Origin: CAWKDG01 sp963848355 | GTDB taxonomy: Bacteria > Actinomycetota > Acidimicrobiia > Acidimicrobiales > UBA8190 | Assembly (NCBI GenBank): GCA_963848355.1 | Contig: CAWKDG010000002.1 | Span: 372,001 to 436,000 of the forward strand | DNA: 64,000 nucleotides | Reading direction: 5' to 3' | Shown here: positions 33,639-42,858 of the stretch, piece by piece | Position numbering within the stretch: position 1 is the first letter of the stretch | Layout of the letters: each line of letters opens with the position of its first letter | Notes under the pieces: model-generated | What the model saw: the letters and a program-made list of their open reading frames with translations, nothing else | Told to the model about the DNA's origin: nothing | Database searches by the model: none | Program-made: the position numbers and the translations under genes

Positions 33639-34505
33639 TTAGGCGACCATCTCAGCGGTGTAGATGGTCTCATATTCGATCGGCGTGAGCTTGCCAAGAG
33701 CCCGCTGGCGGCGCCGACGGTTGTAGGTGACTTCGATCCACCGCACGATCGCCAGGTGGAGCTCCTCGCGGGTAGCCCACTGTTTCCTCGAGTTGAGGAC
33801 GTTCTTCTGCAACAGTGAATAGAAGGACTCCATCGGCGCGTTGTCACCAGCGGCCGCCACCCGACCCATCGACCCCCGCAGTCCGAAATCCCGCAGTGCT
33901 CGGACGTAGACGTGTGCGCGAAATTGCGATCCCCTGTCGCTGTGAACGACCGTAGCACCGGGGCCTCGAAGTGCGACGGCGTGATGCAAGGCCCTGACAG
34001 CGAGACTGGCAGTCATGCGGCTGTCGGTTGCATAGCCGACGATGCGGTTGGAGAAGACGTCTTTCACCCCGCAGCAATAGAGCTTCCCTTCCCTCGTCTG
34101 GTGCTCCGTGATGTCGGTCAGCCATAGCTCGTTCGGACGTGAGGCGCTGAAGTCACGCTCGACGAGGTCGTCATGGACCGGAGGCCCAGGCCGGCGAGAG
34201 AGCCCCCGTTTCTTCGAATGGGCGGAGAAAATGCGCTGTTCAGAGCACAGCCGCCACACCCGGTTCTCCGATACCTTGTGCCCGAGGCGCTCGAGCTCAT
34301 CGGCGATGAAGCGGTAGCCGAACTCGGGATCGTCGTGATTCACGTCGACCGCGGCGTCGGTCAGATAGGCGTTCTCTAAGTCCCGCCGGCTGCAGGGGCG
34401 GCGAAGCCACTTGAAGTAGTTCTGCTTGGAAAACTTCAGCACCCGGCAGGTCACCGCCACAGGGACATCCTCGGCGGCAAGGTCGCGGACCAGCGGGTAG
34501 ATCAT
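33639..34505 (-). CDS. IS3-family transposase OrfB (DDE integrase core)
   Basis: 288-aa catalytic subunit: HTH_21-like N-terminus (FGYRFIADELERLGHKVSENR), then the retroviral-integrase fold with the DDE triad in WLTDITEH, VVHSDRGSQF and DNAPMESFYSLLQKN. Intact. Its ATG overlaps the OrfA stop as ATGA, so it is translated by coupling or as an OrfAB fusion after frameshifting. Transposes the surrounding element. Confidence 0.93.
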   Translation of the reverse strand: MIYPLVRDLAAEDVPVAVTCRVLKFSKQNYFKWLRRPCSRRDLENAYLTDAAVDVNHDDPEFGYRFIADELERLGHKVSENRVWRLCSEQRIFSAHSKKRGLSRRPGPPVHDDLVERDFSASRPNELWLTDITEHQTREGKLYCCGVKDVFSNRIVGYATDSRMTASLAVRALHHAVALRGPGATVVHSDRGSQFRAHVYVRALRDFGLRGSMGRVAAAGDNAPMESFYSLLQKNVLNSRKQWATREELHLAIVRWIEVTYNRRRRQRALGKLTPIEYETIYTAEMVA

Positions 34506-34786
34506 TTTGGGGAGCTGCTCTGGCTCAGATAGGCCGCGGCGCGGCGCAGGATGTAGTTCTCCTGCTCGAGGACCTTGATCCGCTTGCGCGACTCACGCAG
34601 CTCCTGGCGCTCGGCGGCTGTCACGCCGTCCTGGACGCCGTCTTCGATGTCGGCCTGCTTCACCCAGCGGTGGAGACAGGACTCGGAGATCCCAAAGTCC
34701 TTCGCGATCTTCGCCATCGGGATCTCCCGCCGGCGAGCCACGGCCACGACGTCACGGCGGAACTGCTCGGGGAATGCCTTCGGCAT
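34502..34786 (-). CDS. IS3-family transposase OrfA (HTH)
   Basis: 94-aa DNA-binding subunit: MPKAFPEQFRRDVVAVAR and IPMAKIAKDFGISESCLHRW form the helix-turn-helix, followed by a leucine-zipper-like coiled coil (ELRESRKRIKVLEQENYILR). It recognises the terminal repeats. Complete; starts 40 nt inside the right inverted repeat. Confidence 0.92.
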   Translation of the reverse strand: MPKAFPEQFRRDVVAVARRREIPMAKIAKDFGISESCLHRWVKQADIEDGVQDGVTAAERQELRESRKRIKVLEQENYILRRAAAYLSQSSSPK

Positions 34787-34853
34787 CCTGTGCTCCTCTC
34801 CTGCGAGGCAATCCTCGCAAGATTAGGAGTCACCCGATTCGGGGGCAGACCCC

Positions 34854-35054
34854 AAGGTCATCGCCGGATTTGCGGCTTTCAAGAATCATCTCAGCTACCT
34901 ACCGCACAGCGGGTCGGTATTTCCCGAACTAGGAGAGGAACTCGTCAAATACAAGGTTTCGACCGGGGCACTTCAGTTTCCCGTTGATGTGCCATTGCCA
35001 AAGGCACTTGTGAGGAAGTTGGTCACCACTAGGCTGCGCCAGGCCCTCGGGTAG
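34854..35054 (+). pseudogene. 3' fragment of a DUF1801 (YdhG-like) gene
   Basis: Frame from the IS3 right end to TAG 35052 reads KVIAGFAAFKNHLSYLPHSG, then LQFPVDVPLPKALVRKLV, the C-terminal half of DUF1801 proteins. No start codon and no 5' half: left of the IS lies the end of the SRPBCC gene. The insertion was therefore accompanied by deletion or recombination. Clear vestige. Confidence 0.8.
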
Positions 35055-35113
35055 GCCCAATCGGTACGTCCCGCTCCAGTACGGGGTCGGGCCCAACGAC
35101 GAGGGTCCGCCCA

Positions 35114-35317
35114 GGTAGCGCATACTCGGGGTTCCGCCTACCCAGATTCCATCCCTGGCCCTGCCGGATGTCGTCCCACGGGTCTGTCGTCAAGCGAGGC
35201 TCACGCGCCATAATCGCGAGGTCACGTGATCCTGGACAGTCCGGTCTGGTCGCTGTCAGTGGTGGACAGCGTCGCAGCACCACCAGATGTCATCCCAGTC
35301 CGGGTGATCTCGCTCGG
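35114..35317 (+). repeat. Dispersed ~200-bp repeat, full copy
   Basis: Starts GGTAGCGCATACTCGGGGTT, ends CATCCCAGTCCGGGTGATCT. Over about 190 bp it is nearly identical to the copies at 40743 and 47921. It contains a perfect hairpin CGCTGTC-AGTGGTG-GACAGCG near 35261. The 140 bp between it and the next gene hold nothing recognisable. Confidence 0.88.
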
Positions 35318-35460
35318 GGCCCAGAGGGGTCGGGCTGGCCTTGCCAAGGCGCTCATAACCGGCATCAATATGCGCTACGGCGGTTCGCCGTCGGCGATAG
35401 GTGGATTCAACACCGGGCGAGTTCAGCGACAGGAACCAGGGATCATGCCAGGCTGTTCGG

Positions 35461-36357
35461 GTGATAAGTGAACTTTTGCATGGGGTTCGAGAAGGGCAAC
35501 TAAAGCGTCGAGATGGCCGCACGGTCGCCTGGAGCGAGTGTGGGTCGAGGGACGGGGTGCCCATGCTGCGAGTACCCGGAACGCCTGGTTGCCGCTACAG
35601 CGTGCGTGCCGATCGCAGGCCGTGGGAAGAGCGCGGACTGTGGATGATCACTACCGAAAGACCGGGATTCGGCGCATCCACCCAACTCCCCGGTCGGGGC
35701 TTCGCCGAGTCCGCCGACGACTTGGCAGCAATCCTGGACCGGCTTGGGATCGAATCGGTGCGCGTCATCGGGAGCAGCGGAAGTGCCCCGCACCAGTTGG
35801 CCTTCGCGGCTCGTCATCCCACGCGGGTGCGGGCAATGACAATTTTGGTCGGGGCAGCCCCGACGACGGAGGACGAAGAGGCCCAGGAGATCGGACTGAA
35901 CCGGCAGGCGCGCCAGCTGTTTCGGATCGGGGACCTCGCCGGCGTTCGGCAGCTGATGGTTGAGGCACGCGAGGCGCTCCTGGCCAACCCACTCGCCGCC
36001 TTCCTGGAGATCATGGACAAGGCCCCTGAGGCCGACCGCGTGGTCATGGCCGACCCTGGTTGGCAGGAGGGCTGGACCGAATCCGTCCGTGAAGCGCTGA
36101 ATCAGGGGATCGAGGGGTGGTTCGATGAGGCCTCCGCCTTGTCGGGAGACTGGCACGATGTCGAGTTGGCGGCCGTTCAGACATCCCTCACCTGGTGGCA
36201 CGCCGCCTCCGACGCCAACGCCCCGCTCAGTGCCGCACAACGGCTGCTCGAAAGAGTCCCCCAGGCGCAGCTGCGGCTCTTTGGTGACGACGAGGGTCAC
36301 ATGGCGAGCTACCACCGCGAGGGCGGGATCCTCGACGAGATTCTTGCTCGCGGCTGA
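35461..36357 (+). CDS. Alpha/beta hydrolase fold protein
   Basis: 298-aa hydrolase: RDGRTVAWSECGSRDGVPML, WMITTERPGFGAST and the nucleophile elbow VIGSSGSAPHQLAFAARHP. The elbow reads G-S-S-G-S where relatives have G-x-S-G-G, an acceptable small-residue change. The catalytic His is probably in GDDEGHMAS near the C-terminus. Start GTG 35461 is a guess (TTG 35476 also possible; no Shine-Dalgarno seen). Cytoplasmic, substrate unknown. The cyclase gene follows after 121 bp. Confidence 0.75.
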   Translation: MISELLHGVREGQLKRRDGRTVAWSECGSRDGVPMLRVPGTPGCRYSVRADRRPWEERGLWMITTERPGFGASTQLPGRGFAESADDLAAILDRLGIESVRVIGSSGSAPHQLAFAARHPTRVRAMTILVGAAPTTEDEEAQEIGLNRQARQLFRIGDLAGVRQLMVEAREALLANPLAAFLEIMDKAPEADRVVMADPGWQEGWTESVREALNQGIEGWFDEASALSGDWHDVELAAVQTSLTWWHAASDANAPLSAAQRLLERVPQAQLRLFGDDEGHMASYHREGGILDEILARG

Positions 36358-36478
36358 TACGTCCGACCCGCACATAAGCATCTTGGCCATTACCGGGCGG
36401 TCCTTTCCTCCTGATCCTGAGCCCGATAGATTCGAATATTCCGAGCATCCTCGGCAGGTGTGGGCCAGACTGTGCACG

Positions 36479-37819
36479 GTGGCCGAGGTCCCTGCAACTC
36501 AATACGCACGAACCCCCGACGACGTCCATATCGCCTACCAGGTTGTGGGAGACGGACCGCTCGACATCGTCTACGCCAACAGCTTCATGGGCCACGTCGA
36601 GGCCTCCTGGGAGTATCCACGGGCAGCCCGCTTTTACGACCTCATGGCGCAGTTCTGCAGGCTGGTGATCTTCGATCGGCGCGGAACCGGCATGTCAGAT
36701 CCCTTCGTGGGTGACTTCACCATCGACGACCGCACAGCGGACATCAAGGCGGTGATCGACGCCGAGAACCTTGCGGCGCCTGTGTTGCTCGGGTCCTCTG
36801 AGGGAGCCACCTCCTGCGCGTACTTCGCGGCCACTCACCCCGGTCGGGTGTCGGCCCTGGTCTTGTTCTCTCCATGGATCGGCGGCCTCAAGAACGATGA
36901 GTTTCCGTGGGCGTGGCACCCGGACTTCCTGGAGCTGCTACTGGCGACAGGCGACGCGGCCTGGGCAGATCCCGCTGGGGCATGGGTCGTGACGAACGAT
37001 CCCAGCTTGGCCAACGATGCGGATGCGCTGGCCTGGTATGCCCGGTACTTTCGCCTGGCGGCCAGCCCCGCGCTGGCCAAGGCGCTGTTCGTTCACAACT
37101 CCAAGATCGACGTACGCGACGTGCTCCCCACAATCTCGGTTCCGACTCTGGTCATCCACCGCAAGGACGAAACCTGGGTCAACGTCGAATACGGACGGCT
37201 AGTGGCACGTTCCATCCCCGGTGCCAAGCTCCTGGAGATTCCGGGAACGGATCACCATATCTGGGAGCAGAATGCACCTGAAGTCGTCGAGGAGATCGAG
37301 GAGTTCCTGACCGGGGTCCGCCGGGGACGCACGAGCCAACGTGCGCTCAAGGCGTTGTTGTTCACCGATATCGTGCGCTCCACAGAGACCGCGTCACAGA
37401 TGGGCGACGAAAGTTGGCGCCAGCTGCTCGATCGGTACGAATCGAGTGTGGCTCGCCAGATCGCTCGCTTCGATGGTCAGTTCGTCAAGTCCACCGGCGA
37501 CGGAATGCTGGCATCGTTCGACGGACCCGCCCGAGCGATTCGTTGCGCTCTGGCGATCCGGGAGTCGACACGGGGCTTCGGTCTTGTCGTGCGCATGGGC
37601 ATCCATACCGGCGAGGTCGAACTCCGGGCCGACGACCTCGGCGGAATCAGCGTCCATATCGCTGCAAGAATCCAGGCATTGGCCGATCCTGGTGAACTTC
37701 TAGTTTCCAGGACCGTCACGGACTTGGTAGCTGGTTCAGGCATCGAGTTCGATGAGCGTGGCGAACACGAGCTGAAGGGCGTTCCCGGTACCTGGCAACT
37801 CTTCGCCGCCAAGGGCTGA
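36479..37819 (+). CDS. Alpha/beta hydrolase - class III adenylate/guanylate cyclase fusion
   Basis: 446-aa protein. Residues ~1-285 form an alpha/beta-hydrolase domain (DVHIAYQVVGDGPLDIVY, FDRRGTGMSDPF, nucleophile LGSSEGA, His in TDHHIWEQ). Residues ~290-446 are a class III cyclase: LLFTDIVRSTE and FVKSTGDGMLASFDGP give both metal Asp and the Lys, HIAARIQ the Arg. This architecture is well represented in actinobacteria; the hydrolase-like part probably senses a lipophilic signal (inference). Start GTG 36479 is chosen from the usual N-terminus; GTG 36458 is possible. Confidence 0.85.
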   Translation: MAEVPATQYARTPDDVHIAYQVVGDGPLDIVYANSFMGHVEASWEYPRAARFYDLMAQFCRLVIFDRRGTGMSDPFVGDFTIDDRTADIKAVIDAENLAAPVLLGSSEGATSCAYFAATHPGRVSALVLFSPWIGGLKNDEFPWAWHPDFLELLLATGDAAWADPAGAWVVTNDPSLANDADALAWYARYFRLAASPALAKALFVHNSKIDVRDVLPTISVPTLVIHRKDETWVNVEYGRLVARSIPGAKLLEIPGTDHHIWEQNAPEVVEEIEEFLTGVRRGRTSQRALKALLFTDIVRSTETASQMGDESWRQLLDRYESSVARQIARFDGQFVKSTGDGMLASFDGPARAIRCALAIRESTRGFGLVVRMGIHTGEVELRADDLGGISVHIAARIQALADPGELLVSRTVTDLVAGSGIEFDERGEHELKGVPGTWQLFAAKG

Positions 37820-37870
37820 CCCGCCCGATATCCATCGCCAACCACAACGGCGCTATGTCAAGATCGGAGT

Positions 37871-38200
37871 ATGGACGATAGGGCCGTAGTGGTGCTCGAC
37901 CAGGACGGCATTGTGCGGTTCTGGAGCAGCGGGGCCGTAAAGATCCTTCGCCATCAGCCGCAGGAGGCGATTGGCAGGAGCGTGGACTTCATCATCCCGG
38001 AGTTCTTCCGGGATCAGCACTGGGCCGCGTTTCGACAAGCGATGATCGCCGGAGTCCTGCACGAGGCTCGCGACCAGTTCGTCGTCCCGGTCCAGGTTTC
38101 CGAGGAAGAAGTCATGCCCCTCGTTGCCTCCTTGGCGCTAATCACGGACGCCACTGGACACCCGTGTGGCGCTGTCGCTGTCTTCATGGAGCAGGAGTGA
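37871..38200 (+). CDS. Stand-alone PAS domain protein
   Basis: 109-aa single PAS fold: VVVLDQDGIVRFWSSGAVKI, GRSVDFIIPEFFRDQHWAAF, ALITDATGHPCGAVAVF. No output domain follows. GGAG is 4 nt before ATG. It could bind heme, flavin or a small ligand and act on a partner such as the preceding cyclase, 51 bp upstream on the same strand (inference). Confidence 0.82.
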   Translation: MDDRAVVVLDQDGIVRFWSSGAVKILRHQPQEAIGRSVDFIIPEFFRDQHWAAFRQAMIAGVLHEARDQFVVPVQVSEEEVMPLVASLALITDATGHPCGAVAVFMEQE

Positions 38201-38330
38201 TGATCGAGGAGCCGCACTAACCAGAGGGACAAATCGCTCCCAGGCATACCCAACACCCGTCCTGTATGTGCCTAATTCCGAGTGGGGTTTTGGCCAGAGG
38301 CCGACCGACGTTTGGGCATCCTGTACTCGG

Positions 38331-39564
38331 TGTGGCCTCAAGGGATCATCGCAACACCTTCGCTGAATGGCTGAAGCTATGAGCGAACGAGGAGGTGCGG
38401 CGATGACATGGAGGCGATTCTGCGAGGCTGAGAGAGCGGAGATCTGGGACGCAATCGAACGGGGAGAGTCGCTCCGGGTGATCGGCCGACGGATGGGCCG
38501 TGCTCATGGCTCGATCCGTCAGTTCCTGGTCGACAACGCCGGACGCCGTCCGCGGCCCCCGGGGAGTTCTGACCTGCGCCTCACTCTGGCCGAGCGAGAG
38601 GAGATCTCCCGAGGCCTGGCGGCCGGGCAGTCGCTTCGAGCCATCGCCGGCGCCATGGGGCGAGCGCCATCGACGATCTGTCGGGAGGTGAGTGCCAACG
38701 GAGGGCGCAGCCACTACCGGGCCCTTCATGCCGAGCGTGACGCACGGCGTCGGGCCCGTCGGCCCAAGGTGGCCAAACTGGCCCGCTGCCGGCGACTTCG
38801 CCTGGTGGTCGAGGCCAAGCTGGCCAAGTACTGGTCGCCCGAGGAGATCTCAGCGTGGTTGGCTCTCGCATACCCCGACGACCCGGAGATGCGGGTGAGC
38901 CACGAGACCATCTACATGTCGCTATTCGTCCAGGGTCGAGGGGCCCTGCGCCAGGAACTGCACGAGTGTCTGCGGACCGGTCGGGCCCTTCGCCGGCCCA
39001 AGGCCCACACCAAGGGTGGCTTCGGCCAAGGGCAGATCACCAACAGGGTGATGATCTCCGAGCGTCCCGCCGAGGTGGAGGACCGGGCCGTGCCCGGTCA
39101 CTGGGAAGGCGACCTCATCTTCGGCCGGCGGATGACGACCATCGGGACGCTGGTGGAGCGTTCGACGAGGTACGTCATGCTCTTTGCCCTCCCCAATGGA
39201 CACACTGCCGAAGCCGTTCGCACGGCCATGGCCAAGAAGATCCGATCGCTTCCCACCGAGCTTCGCCGCTCTCTCACCTGGGATCAGGGTCCGGAGATGT
39301 CCGAGCACGTGCAGTTCACCATCGACACCGGCATCCAGGTCTACTTCTGCGATCCCAGGTCCCCCTGGCAGCGTGGCAGCAACGAAAACACGAATGGCTT
39401 GCTTCGCCAGTATCTACCCAAGACCACCGATCTCTCGATCGTGACGCAGACAGAACTCAACGCCATCGCCCGTTCTCTTAACGGCCGTCCTCGACAAACA
39501 CTCGGCTGGATGTCACCATCTCAAGCGTTCAACGAGGCTGTTGCGTTGACCGGCTGAGGCCACA
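38331..39564 (+). mobile_element. IS30-family insertion sequence, copy a
   Basis: 1234 bp with ~37-bp imperfect inverted repeats, TGTGGCCTCAAGGGATCATC at the left and TGTGGCCTCAGCCGGTCAAC as the reverse of the right end. It is flanked by GG on both sides. Removing the element joins TACTCGG to GGATCCCG, i.e. the 5' motif of the dispersed repeat, so it inserted into a repeat copy. It carries one intact transposase. Confidence 0.9.
38403..39557 (+). CDS. IS30-family transposase
   Basis: 384-aa DDE transposase. N-terminal HTH regions (LRVIGRRMGRAHGSIRQFL and LTLAEREEISRGLAAGQSLR), then the catalytic core: GHWEGDLIFG (D), LTWDQGPEM (D), SPWQRGSNENTNGLLRQYLP (E). The ATG at 38403 follows a perfect AGGAGG at 7 nt and aligns with the start of the second IS30 copy; earlier ATGs are less likely. 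Intact, so it is a possible source of activity for copy b. Confidence 0.94.
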   Translation: MTWRRFCEAERAEIWDAIERGESLRVIGRRMGRAHGSIRQFLVDNAGRRPRPPGSSDLRLTLAEREEISRGLAAGQSLRAIAGAMGRAPSTICREVSANGGRSHYRALHAERDARRRARRPKVAKLARCRRLRLVVEAKLAKYWSPEEISAWLALAYPDDPEMRVSHETIYMSLFVQGRGALRQELHECLRTGRALRRPKAHTKGGFGQGQITNRVMISERPAEVEDRAVPGHWEGDLIFGRRMTTIGTLVERSTRYVMLFALPNGHTAEAVRTAMAKKIRSLPTELRRSLTWDQGPEMSEHVQFTIDTGIQVYFCDPRSPWQRGSNENTNGLLRQYLPKTTDLSIVTQTELNAIARSLNGRPRQTLGWMSPSQAFNEAVALTG

Positions 39565-39835
39565 GGGGATCCCGAGCACCTACACATCCACCCGGGCCGT
39601 CCAGCGGTGTCGGAGCCGGAAGCCTAAGCCTCCCGGGGGGGTTCGACCGGGATCACCACCGCTGAGCGTTCTTCCGGTCGGTCGGCTCGGAGGCAGTCCT
39701 TCCACTGCGGATTGCCTCGGAGTGACCCGACGGAGCGTGCGCGCATCCGAGTCCAGGTGATTCGATCGGCTTGAAGGTGGTCGGACTGGCTCCGTTGGGC
39801 CGCACAGATCCGGCAATTTGCGAGCTGTTTGCTGG
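39565..39835 (+). repeat. Dispersed repeat, copy interrupted by IS30-a
   Basis: Its first bases (TACTCGG) lie at 38324-38330, left of the IS; the rest starts GGGGATCCCGAGCACCTACA here. It has the 3' part GAGTCCAGGTGATTCGATCG and the same ~75-bp extension as the copy at 32276. The middle differs from the 35114/40743/47921 group and shares segments with the copy at 50373, so it is a second subfamily. Confidence 0.75.
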
Positions 39836-39878
39836 GACCTAGCAGGCGCCATCCAACGATCTCGTATTCTATCGCTCC

Positions 39879-40655
39879 GTGGCCACGCCCAGCTTCGAAC
39901 TGATCTGCGAAGTCGAACCTGCCACCCGGCCGGATCTCATGCACGTTCGGCACCAGATCGGAGTGCTGAGCCGGATCGCTTCGGCTTTCCTCATCCCCGA
40001 CAACCACATCGGTCGAGCGACGGTATCAAGCATCGCCGTGGCCCACGAGGTGGCACAGATGGGAGGTCGTGCCATCGCTTGCCTCAACGCCCGTGACCGC
40101 AACATCCTGGGTTTTCGCCGAGATCTCCTTACGGCGGCTGCATACGGCGTCAGCGAGTTCCTCTTCGTCTACGGGGATCGGCCCGAGACTGGTGCCCGTT
40201 CGGACGACCTCACTGTGCGGTCGATGTTGGCCGAAGCACGAGGATTCGCGCACGGCGAGGGTGGCGGGGACGGGCGTTTTCGGCTGGGCGTGGCCTCGGG
40301 ACTCCAGCATCTTCCGGCGTGGAAGGGGGACGCCGACTTCCTCCTCGCCCAGGTCACTTTCTCTCTCGATGATCTGTTGGAGTGGCGCGGGTCCGTCCGA
40401 TTCGATGGCCCCGTCTTTGCCGGTGTGATGGTGATTGCCAGCTCCCTCATGGCCAGGAAGCTTTCGTCGGAGATCCCTCAGCTCGCGGTACCCGGGCCCA
40501 TCATCGATCGCATCGAAAAAGACCGCAAGGCTGGCGTCGAGATCGCCTGCGAACTCATCACTGCGATTCGGGACTCAGGCGCATTCGACGGCGTACACTT
40601 GATTCCAGTTTCTCGATACCGGGAGATGGCGTCGCTTTTGGAGGGCCACATCTGA
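39879..40655 (+). CDS. Methylenetetrahydrofolate reductase-like protein
   Basis: 258-aa TIM-barrel protein: FELICEVEPATRPDLMHV resembles the MTHFR N-terminus with its catalytic Glu, GVSEFLFVYGDRPETGARSD the folate/FAD region, and GVHLIPVSRYREMASLL the C-terminus. True MetF proteins are ~290 aa; this belongs to a shorter actinobacterial branch, and the reaction may not be 5,10-methylene-THF reduction. GTG start with no clear Shine-Dalgarno. Lies between two repeat copies. Confidence 0.7.
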   Translation: MATPSFELICEVEPATRPDLMHVRHQIGVLSRIASAFLIPDNHIGRATVSSIAVAHEVAQMGGRAIACLNARDRNILGFRRDLLTAAAYGVSEFLFVYGDRPETGARSDDLTVRSMLAEARGFAHGEGGGDGRFRLGVASGLQHLPAWKGDADFLLAQVTFSLDDLLEWRGSVRFDGPVFAGVMVIASSLMARKLSSEIPQLAVPGPIIDRIEKDRKAGVEIACELITAIRDSGAFDGVHLIPVSRYREMASLLEGHI

Positions 40656-40742
40656 GCCCGACCGGGGCCGTCAGAGGGCTAATCGGGGGCATCCTCAACT
40701 TGCCGGGACCGGGGGGCCGGGTTCTTGGCCTACGTGCCAGTC

Positions 40743-40950
40743 AGATAGCGCATGCTTGGGGTTCCCGCCTACCCAGATTCCATCCCTGGCCCTTCCGGAC
40801 ATCGTCCCACGGGTCTGTCGTCAAGCGAGGGTCACGCGCCCATAATCGCGAGGTCGTGTGATCCTGGACAGTCCGGTCTGGTCGCTGTCAGCGGTGGACA
40901 GCGTCGTAGCACCAACAGTTTTCCATCCCAGTCGAGGTGATCCCGATCGG
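40743..40950 (+). repeat. Dispersed ~200-bp repeat, full copy
   Basis: Starts AGATAGCGCATGCTTGGGGT, ends CCATCCCAGTCGAGGTGATC. It carries the hairpin CGCTGTC-AGCGGTG-GACAGCG. Nearly identical to 47921-48123 through ~160 bp. The ~168 bp to its right hold no recognisable gene. Confidence 0.88.
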
Positions 40951-41118
40951 CCTGTAGGTCTGAGCCGCCCTGGCTCTCCCAGCGCGCGCAGGACAGCATG
41001 TTCGAGCGGCTCACACAGATGCGGGAAACCGAGACGGGGTGGAGCTACCGATCGGCCTGATTCAGCTGAATCACGGCGACGGAAGTAACCGGAATCGGCC
41101 TACAGCCGTTGTTCGGAG

Positions 41119-41853
41119 CTACCCCAACTTCTCAAACACGGCAATCTGCTGAGGACTCTCTGACGTGAACGGTTGACGGCTCCAGCTCTCCCACCGCTCG
41201 ATTAGCTGAAGACCTGCCAACTTCCCCATTAGGTCGAGTTCCGAAGGCCATAGGAAGCGGTAAGGCGCTGAATGCTGGATCAAGCGCCCGTTGACCTGCA
41301 TCCAATGATGCGACCACGACACCTGCCCTGCGAGATCATCGAATGTCTCGATACCGACGTGATCCGCTTCGAAGGTGAAGATCCGTCCTATCTCTCCAGG
41401 AGGGAGGCGACGGAGCTGGGGAACGACCACCTCGACAACGAAGAACCCACCTTGGTCCAGATGGGCAGCGGCATTGGCAACGATCGACAGCTGCTCGTCT
41501 TGCGTGGTCACGGTCGTGATGGCGTTCCACACGATGTAGACGAGCTTGAACGACCCTGGCACCCGAGTGGCCGTCATATCGCCGATGGTCATCGGGATTT
41601 GGTCGGCACCGGGCTTGGCGTCCAACTGTTTGGCCATATCCGGGGAAAGCTCGATTCCAGAGACTCTCACTCCCCGATTGCTCAGCGGGAGCGCGACGCG
41701 ACCGGTTCCAATAGCGAACTCCAGAGCTGGACCTCCTTTGGCGAGTTGCGCGAGAAAGTCGACGCACGGATCAAGCACTGACGGGTCGAACATCGCTGCG
41801 GAGGTCGAGTCGTACGCCTCTGCAAGATCTCGACCCCAAATGGTTGCAGGCAT
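41119..41853 (-). CDS. Class I SAM-dependent methyltransferase
   Basis: 244-aa enzyme starting MPATIWGRDLAEAYDSTSAA. SAM motif I is ALEFAIGTGRVALPL, followed by VSGIELSPDMAKQL (motif II) and FKLVYIVWNAITTV (motif IV). A C-terminal beta-rich part gates the active site in this family. Small-molecule substrate unknown. The frame is open upstream of 41853, but that part overlaps a repeat copy. One of four methyltransferases in the window with different sequences, so not a recent duplication. Confidence 0.82.
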   Translation of the reverse strand: MPATIWGRDLAEAYDSTSAAMFDPSVLDPCVDFLAQLAKGGPALEFAIGTGRVALPLSNRGVRVSGIELSPDMAKQLDAKPGADQIPMTIGDMTATRVPGSFKLVYIVWNAITTVTTQDEQLSIVANAAAHLDQGGFFVVEVVVPQLRRLPPGEIGRIFTFEADHVGIETFDDLAGQVSWSHHWMQVNGRLIQHSAPYRFLWPSELDLMGKLAGLQLIERWESWSRQPFTSESPQQIAVFEKLG

Positions 41854-41902
41854 GCCTAATCCTGGCGCCGTTCGGGGGCGCCTGCCAACAGCGTCGAGGT
41901 CA

Positions 41903-41965
41903 TCGATAATCGGGGATCCCGTGCGACGTTGTATGTCCATCCGGACCGGGCAGTGCGTGCCGTAT
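41903..41965 (+). repeat. Dispersed repeat, short/degenerate copy
   Basis: CGATAATCGGGGATCCCGTG then TGTCCATCCGGACCGGG: both end motifs are present, but the ~130 bp between them in full copies are missing. Confidence 0.55.
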
Positions 41966-42024
41966 TCACTATCCAGCTTCGGCGGCTTCCGAGGTCGAAC
42001 CCAGGCGATAATGCTCTGGGCCCT

Positions 42025-42858
42025 CTAAACCTTGCGGGCAGTCACGAGCCAGGAAGCACCGCCCAGCACGACACCATCGGGCATGGCGTACGGTTGCAAC
42101 GCTTCGAGAGTGGCCTCGGTACCGGCCCGCACTGCCTCGGGGTCCTTGCCCTCCACCAGCCGGCGCCCCATCTCGTCAGAGAGCATGAAGGCGACGACAC
42201 CCTCGGGGTCGCGTCCCATCCTCATCCCTTCCTTGTGCTCTTCGACAGCGACCTCCGACCACCCGGAGGACTCAAGCAGGCCTTTGGTTCGCTGAACGTC
42301 CGCCAGGGCGAAGGGTCCGGGGGCGCCAGGTTCGGGCAGCTCGGGGATTCCCACGTGCGCCACCATCGCCATGGCCGGAACCGCGATCCACTCGTTAGCG
42401 AACATCTCCTGCCAGCAAACGAAGCACAGGCGGCCGCCTGGACGAGCTGCCCTTGCCAGGTTGGCGAAGGCGCCCTGCGGGTCGTCGAAGAACATGACTC
42501 CGAAGCGGCTCATGACAACGTCGAATAGGTGGTCGAAGGATGTGATCTGGGCGTCGCCCTGGACGAAGTCGACGTCGATCCCTTGTTCCACAGCCCGCCG
42601 CCGGGCCACTCCCAGCATGGGTGCCGAGAGGTCGACGCCAGTCACCCGCCCGGCCGGCCCTATCGCTCGGGCCGCCTCCAGGCTAAGGGCACCGTTGCCG
42701 CACCCGACGTCCAGGACCCGCTCGCCCGGCTTGAGGGCGGCGGCCGCCAGCAGCCGGCGGCCAAAGGGAGCAAGCATGGTGTCAAAATGCTCTGCCTCCG
42801 TCACCCAGACATCGGCGGGGCGCCCGTTCCAGTACTCGGCCATGTCGGTGTTCGCCAT
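42025..42858 (-). CDS. UbiE/MenG-like SAM-dependent methyltransferase
   Basis: 277-aa enzyme: MAEYWNGRPADVWVTEAEHF N-terminus, motif I VLDVGCGNGALSLEAA, motif II VTGVDLSAPMLGVARR, FDVVMSRFGVMFFDDP (motif IV) and ARAARPGGRLCFVCW. This is the pattern of arsenite- and quinone-type methyltransferase relatives, with the substrate unknown. ATG start. Flanked on both sides by short repeat remnants. Confidence 0.87.
   Translation of the reverse strand: MANTDMAEYWNGRPADVWVTEAEHFDTMLAPFGRRLLAAAALKPGERVLDVGCGNGALSLEAARAIGPAGRVTGVDLSAPMLGVARRRAVEQGIDVDFVQGDAQITSFDHLFDVVMSRFGVMFFDDPQGAFANLARAARPGGRLCFVCWQEMFANEWIAVPAMAMVAHVGIPELPEPGAPGPFALADVQRTKGLLESSGWSEVAVEEHKEGMRMGRDPEGVVAFMLSDEMGRRLVEGKDPEAVRAGTEATLEALQPYAMPDGVVLGGASWLVTARKV

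Larger units (their letters stand above)
33597..34854 (-). mobile_element. IS3-family insertion sequence
   Basis: About 1258 bp with near-perfect terminal inverted repeats. The inner 24 bp (GTCTGCCCCCGAATCGGGTG and four more) are identical at both ends, with one G difference at the TGGG/TGGGG outer end. Two overlapping genes on the minus strand encode OrfA and OrfB. No target duplication is visible. The right end abuts a decapitated DUF1801 gene. Confidence 0.92.

Noticed and set aside
33597..34857. Target-site duplication of the IS3 element
   Set aside because: Three-base flanks GCC (left) and AGG (right) do not match in any sensible choice of ends.
40951..41118. Short frame starting MFERLTQMRETETGWSY at about 41000
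   Set aside because: Only about 20 codons and no recognisable homology; at most a vestige.
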